Part shown: positions 60,660 to 64,000 of the stretch, in pieces
Layout: the number at the start of each line of letters is the position of its first letter
Numbering within the stretch: position 1 is the stretch's first letter
Notes under the pieces: model-generated
The model's input: the letters and a program-made list of their open reading frames with translations, nothing else
Databases searched by the model: none
What the model was told of the DNA's origin: nothing
Program-made: the position numbers and the translations under genes
Assembly: GCA_039183205.1 (NCBI GenBank)
Contig: JBCDBR010000024.1
Coordinates: 1-64,000, forward strand
DNA: 64,000 nt
Direction: 5' to 3'
Source: HKCCE3408 sp039183205
GTDB taxonomy: Bacteria > Pseudomonadota > Alphaproteobacteria > Rhodobacterales > Rhodobacteraceae

Positions 60660-62315
60660 ATGACCGAAATGGACCCCATCACCCAAGAGATTATTCAAAA
60701 TTCCCTGCAAGCCACCGCCGACGAGATGTTCGCGGCGATGCGCAAAACGGCGATGTCTTCGATCATCTACGAGGTGCTGGACATGGGCACGGGCATCTTG
60801 GACCACCGCGGTGAGTTGGCCTGTTCTGGGGCGGGCATCCCGGCCTTTGTTGGCGTGCTCGACAAATCGGTGAAGGTGATCGTCGAGAAATTTGATGCCG
60901 CCGAGATCAGGCCGGGCGATGTTTTCGCAACGAACGATCCCTATTATGGCGGGGTCACGCATCTTAACGACATCGTCGTCATGATGCCGGTCTTTGCCGG
61001 CGACCAATTGGTCGCGTGGACCGCCAATATCGCGCATAATTCCGATGTCGGCGGCATGGCGCCGGGCTCGCTTACCGGCGATGCCACCGAGATCTTTCAA
61101 GAAGGGCTGCGGCTTCCTGCGATCAAGATCATAGACCAGGGTGAGCCCATCGCCGGCGTCTTTGAGATCATCACCGTCAATTCCCGCATGCCCGACGTGC
61201 TTGAGGGCGACGTATGGGCAGCGATCGCCAGCGTGCGGATCGGGGCCATGCGTTTGACCGATCTTGTGCAGAAATACGGCGAACAGGTCTTTGCCCGCGC
61301 CATGAGCCACTTTATGGATTACGGCGAAACGGTCAGCCGAAAGGCGATGGCGGACCTGCCGAAAGGGACGTTCGAGCTGACCGAAGAACAGGATGACGGC
61401 ACAATCTATAACGTCAAGATCAGCATCACGGACGACGTGTTCGAAGTCGATTTGCGTGACAATCCAGACCAGGTCACCAGCCCGGTCAACACCTCTCGCG
61501 ATGGGGTGATGGTGGCCTCACAAATGATCTTCAAATCCCTAACCGACCCCTACTCTCCCGCCAATGAAGGCTCGTTCCGCCCGATCCGGCTACTGACGCG
61601 GGAAGGCAGCGTATTTCACGCGCAAGAGCCTGCACCGCTCGGTTTCTATTTCGAGATCGAACTCAGGGTCTATGACTTGATGTGGCGCTGCCTCGCCCCG
61701 CATATCCCCGACCGGTTTGCGGCGGGGCACTTTGCATCAATCTGCGGGACATTTATCGGCGGCATTCATCCGGACACGGGTCGGCAATACACCATCATTG
61801 AGCCGCAGCTTGGCGGCTGGGGCGCGCGCGATGGTGCCGATGGAAACTCCGCCATCTTTTCGGGCTTCCACGGTGAGACCTATAATTGCCCCGCCGAAAT
61901 CAACGAGGCGCGCAATGGCGTGATCGTGGACCAATTCGCGCTTAATACGGGCCCCGGGGGCGAAGGGGAGTTTACCGGAGGTCGTGGCATCGTGATGGAT
62001 TACCGGGTGCGCGCGGAAAACGGCTATCTCACCGCAGGCTTTACCCGTTCCAAATTCCCAGCCTGGTCCATGCAAGGCGGTCTCGAAGGTTCCAGCAATA
62101 TCGTGGAATTCCATCCCGTCGAAGGCGAGATACAGCAATACAGCTTTGTCTCAGGCCTCTCGACCCAGCCAGGCGACGTGATCCGGGTGATCACCGGCAA
62201 CGGCGGTGGGTACGGTGACCCAAAAGCGCGAGACCCCGAAGCGGTTGCCTTAGACGTCAAAAACGGATTGCTCAGCGCCGAGCGGGCGCGTGAGATTTAT
62301 GGATGGGGAGGATAA
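60660..62315 (+). CDS. hyuB: Hydantoinase/oxoprolinase subunit B
   Basis: This 551-residue protein covers the hydantoinase_B domain: DPITQEIIQNSLQATADEMF at the start, FATNDPYYGGVTHLNDIVVM in the middle and FTGGRGIVMDYRV late. With HyuA it forms the ATP-dependent amidohydrolase. It begins 3 bp after hyuA. Length is normal for the family. Confidence 0.93.
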   Translation: MTEMDPITQEIIQNSLQATADEMFAAMRKTAMSSIIYEVLDMGTGILDHRGELACSGAGIPAFVGVLDKSVKVIVEKFDAAEIRPGDVFATNDPYYGGVTHLNDIVVMMPVFAGDQLVAWTANIAHNSDVGGMAPGSLTGDATEIFQEGLRLPAIKIIDQGEPIAGVFEIITVNSRMPDVLEGDVWAAIASVRIGAMRLTDLVQKYGEQVFARAMSHFMDYGETVSRKAMADLPKGTFELTEEQDDGTIYNVKISITDDVFEVDLRDNPDQVTSPVNTSRDGVMVASQMIFKSLTDPYSPANEGSFRPIRLLTREGSVFHAQEPAPLGFYFEIELRVYDLMWRCLAPHIPDRFAAGHFASICGTFIGGIHPDTGRQYTIIEPQLGGWGARDGADGNSAIFSGFHGETYNCPAEINEARNGVIVDQFALNTGPGGEGEFTGGRGIVMDYRVRAENGYLTAGFTRSKFPAWSMQGGLEGSSNIVEFHPVEGEIQQYSFVSGLSTQPGDVIRVITGNGGGYGDPKARDPEAVALDVKNGLLSAERAREIYGWGG

Positions 62316-62318
62316 GAC

Positions 62319-63119
62319 ATGGCACGACCCTTGCGCATCATGTTCCACAACCCGGTGGGCTGCGACACCTATGACAATCTGTTCGCTGAGGTGCTGGCAC
62401 AGAACGCCGCACCGGGCACGGAGGTGCACGTGACATCGCTGCCCCCCGCCGATGGGGCCTTTACCCACATCGAATACCGCGCCTATGAAGGCCGGGTGAT
62501 GGCGGGTATCCTACGCGCGACCCGTGCGGCCGCGCGCGAAGGGTTCGATGCCTTTGTGATCGGCTGTTTTTACGACACCGCGCTGCACGAGGCGCGCGAA
62601 CTCTCGGGCCAGATGGCCGTGACCGGGCCTTGTATCGCGTCGTGCGAGATCGCAACCTCGCTGGCCAATCGCTTCGGGGTGATCGTCGGGCGCCGCAAAT
62701 GGGTGGGCCAGATGCAGGGCACGGTCCATGCTTATGGCTATGGCGACCGGTTGGCTGGGTTCTACCACGTGGAGCTTGGCGTGACGGAATTTCAAGCCGA
62801 TCACGCGGAAACCGAACGCCGGCTGCTGGATGCCGGGCGGCGCGCGGTGGATGAGGATTATGCCGAGGCGCTGATCCTGGGATGCACGCTTGAGATCGGA
62901 TTTCACAAAAAGCTCGAAGATGTCCTCGGTGTTCCGGTTATCGACCCGTCGTTGGCCGCGTTCAAACGCGCAGAATATGCCGCAACGCTCCGACGCGATT
63001 GCGGTTGGGTACCCTCGCGCAAATGGTCTTGCGAGGCCCCGCCTGAGGAGGAGATGGCAGCCATTGGAGGGTTCGACGTGAACGCGCCGTTCGGCAACAG
63101 AATTGTCGTGGCGGCTTAA
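62319..63119 (+). CDS. Aspartate/glutamate/hydantoin racemase family protein
   Basis: This 266-residue protein resembles the Asp/Glu/hydantoin racemase (HyuE) superfamily. The two cofactor-independent catalytic cysteines are predicted in VIGCFYDTALHEAREL and ALILGCTLEIGF. The GGAGG ribosome site precedes the ATG. A racemase next to hyuAB would convert D- and L-forms of the cyclic substrate or product. Confidence 0.85.
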   Translation: MARPLRIMFHNPVGCDTYDNLFAEVLAQNAAPGTEVHVTSLPPADGAFTHIEYRAYEGRVMAGILRATRAAAREGFDAFVIGCFYDTALHEARELSGQMAVTGPCIASCEIATSLANRFGVIVGRRKWVGQMQGTVHAYGYGDRLAGFYHVELGVTEFQADHAETERRLLDAGRRAVDEDYAEALILGCTLEIGFHKKLEDVLGVPVIDPSLAAFKRAEYAATLRRDCGWVPSRKWSCEAPPEEEMAAIGGFDVNAPFGNRIVVAA

Positions 63120-63128
63120 CGGGGAGGT

Positions 63129-64000
63129 ATGGCTATGCCGGATCGGATCGCAATGTTGCAAGAGGCGATGGATGGGGCGGGCACCGCGTTGGTGGCGCTT
63201 GGGCCGGGACCGAATATGCATTGGCTGGCGGGGTTCCACCCCCACCCGGATGAGCGTCCATGCCTTTTGATGGTGACGGCCCAGGGTGCAGGTTGGCTGA
63301 TGCCAGCCTTAAACGCGGCAGAAGCGCAGCAACATACCGATTTGCCGATGTGGCTTTGGGCCGATGCGGACGGGCCCGACGCCGCCTTGCAGGCGGCTCT
63401 CACAGGTCTTGGTGCGGCCTCGACCAAAACCGTGGCTCTCGATGAGACGATGCGCACGGATTTCTGCCTGCTTCTGCTGGGCGCGTTGCCGGAGGCACGT
63501 CCGTCGGTGGCGGCCGACACCCTTGGGGCCTTGCGCATGTGCAAGGACGAAGCTGAGATGGACGCGCTACGCATGAATGCCGGGATCGGCGATGCGGCGA
63601 TGGACGCGATTTTTGCCGGCGCGCAACCCGGCATGACAGAAAAAGAGGTCGCGGCGCTGGCGCGCGACGTCTTCGCCGCACACGGCGCCATGCCGCTCTT
63701 TGGCATCGTCGGGGCCGGATCGAACGGCGCATTTCCGCATCATGCGACGGGCGAAACAGTTCTCAAAGAAGGGGATGCGGTGGTTCTGGATATTGGGGCG
63801 CGAAAAGGCGATTTCTCGTCCGACATCACGCGCATGGCGGCGATTGGCGCGGCGCCCGACGGATATGCCGAGGTGCATGCCGTCGTTGAGGCGGCCGTTC
63901 AGGCTGCCCTTGCCGCGGCAAAGCCGGGTGTGCCGGCCAGCGCCGTCGATCAAGCGGCGCGGCAGGTTATCACCAAGGCCGGCTATGGCGAGGCCTTTGT
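63129..64000 (+). CDS. M24 family metallopeptidase (Xaa-Pro aminopeptidase/creatinase-like), cut by window end
   Basis: Open frame from 63129 to the last base, at least 290 residues. An N-terminal creatinase/prolidase domain (about 1-130) is followed by the M24 pita-bread fold. IVGAGSNGAFPHHATGE has the first metal-site His region, and VVLDIGARKGDFSSDITRM carries the metal aspartates. M24 members are aminopeptidases, prolidases or creatinase. Next to HyuA/HyuB it may cleave an N-carbamoyl or amidino intermediate rather than a peptide; this is inference. GGAGG precedes the ATG. Confidence 0.88.
   Translation, partial: MAMPDRIAMLQEAMDGAGTALVALGPGPNMHWLAGFHPHPDERPCLLMVTAQGAGWLMPALNAAEAQQHTDLPMWLWADADGPDAALQAALTGLGAASTKTVALDETMRTDFCLLLLGALPEARPSVAADTLGALRMCKDEAEMDALRMNAGIGDAAMDAIFAGAQPGMTEKEVAALARDVFAAHGAMPLFGIVGAGSNGAFPHHATGETVLKEGDAVVLDIGARKGDFSSDITRMAAIGAAPDGYAEVHAVVEAAVQAALAAAKPGVPASAVDQAARQVITKAGYGEAF

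Overview
The window looks like chromosomal DNA of an alphaproteobacterium of the Rhodobacteraceae/Roseobacter type. This rests on gene orders seen in that group (trpG-trpD-trpC-moaC-moeA-lexA; yceD-rpmF-plsX-fabH-ihfA-merR with bamE divergent), a LexA operator of the alphaproteobacterial GAAC-N7-GAAC class, high GC with dense 4-bp ATGA/GTGA gene overlaps, and a Fur/Mur-type regulator. No genus can be named from the sequence alone.

Region 1 (1-31 kb) is mostly housekeeping. It opens with the edge of an IS630-like element next to a periplasmic divergent polysaccharide deacetylase gene. The tryptophan/molybdopterin/SOS operon follows, then comEC, gltX, gltA, a nucleoside hydrolase, selO, a Fur-family regulator, yaiI, a DMT exporter, eno and small enzymes. 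Next come tyrS, anmK, an OlsB-like acyltransferase, bamE and the fatty-acid/phospholipid operon (yceD-rpmF-plsX-fabH-ihfA-merR). The region closes with tRNA-Pro(GGG) and a two-domain dCTP deaminase.

Region 2 (31.4-39.3 kb) is an accessory catabolic unit read mainly on the minus strand: thiolase-fold protein, DUF35 partner, AMP-forming acyl-CoA ligase, aldehyde dehydrogenase, GntR/UTRA regulator and a second nucleoside hydrolase, with a divergent MFS transporter. The thiolase-fold protein lacks the usual nucleophilic Cys and the catalytic His, so it may be an aldolase. A TTGTA-N2-TACAA palindrome lies between the divergent genes and is the likely GntR operator.

Region 3 (39.3-50.4 kb, minus strand) is a sugar operon: FucI-family isomerase, ABC binding protein, two permeases, cytoplasmic GH51 arabinofuranosidase, ABC ATPase, TIM-barrel epimerase, DhaL, DhaK and a LacD-type class I aldolase. 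Together these read as uptake, hydrolysis, isomerisation, C1 phosphorylation and aldol cleavage of a pentose, possibly L-arabinose, by a non-standard kinase and aldolase. This is the most interesting system in the window.

Region 4 (52.2-64 kb, plus strand) is a second catabolic operon. An XRE-cupin regulator with a palindromic operator is followed by a five-gene Dpp-type ABC transporter, an unrecognised 161-residue protein, hydantoinase/oxoprolinase subunits HyuA and HyuB, an Asp/Glu/hydantoin racemase-like protein and an M24 peptidase/creatinase-family gene cut by the window end. It probably imports and opens a cyclic amide such as a hydantoin. Between regions 3 and 4 lie about 1.8 kb with only one small SnoaL-like gene.
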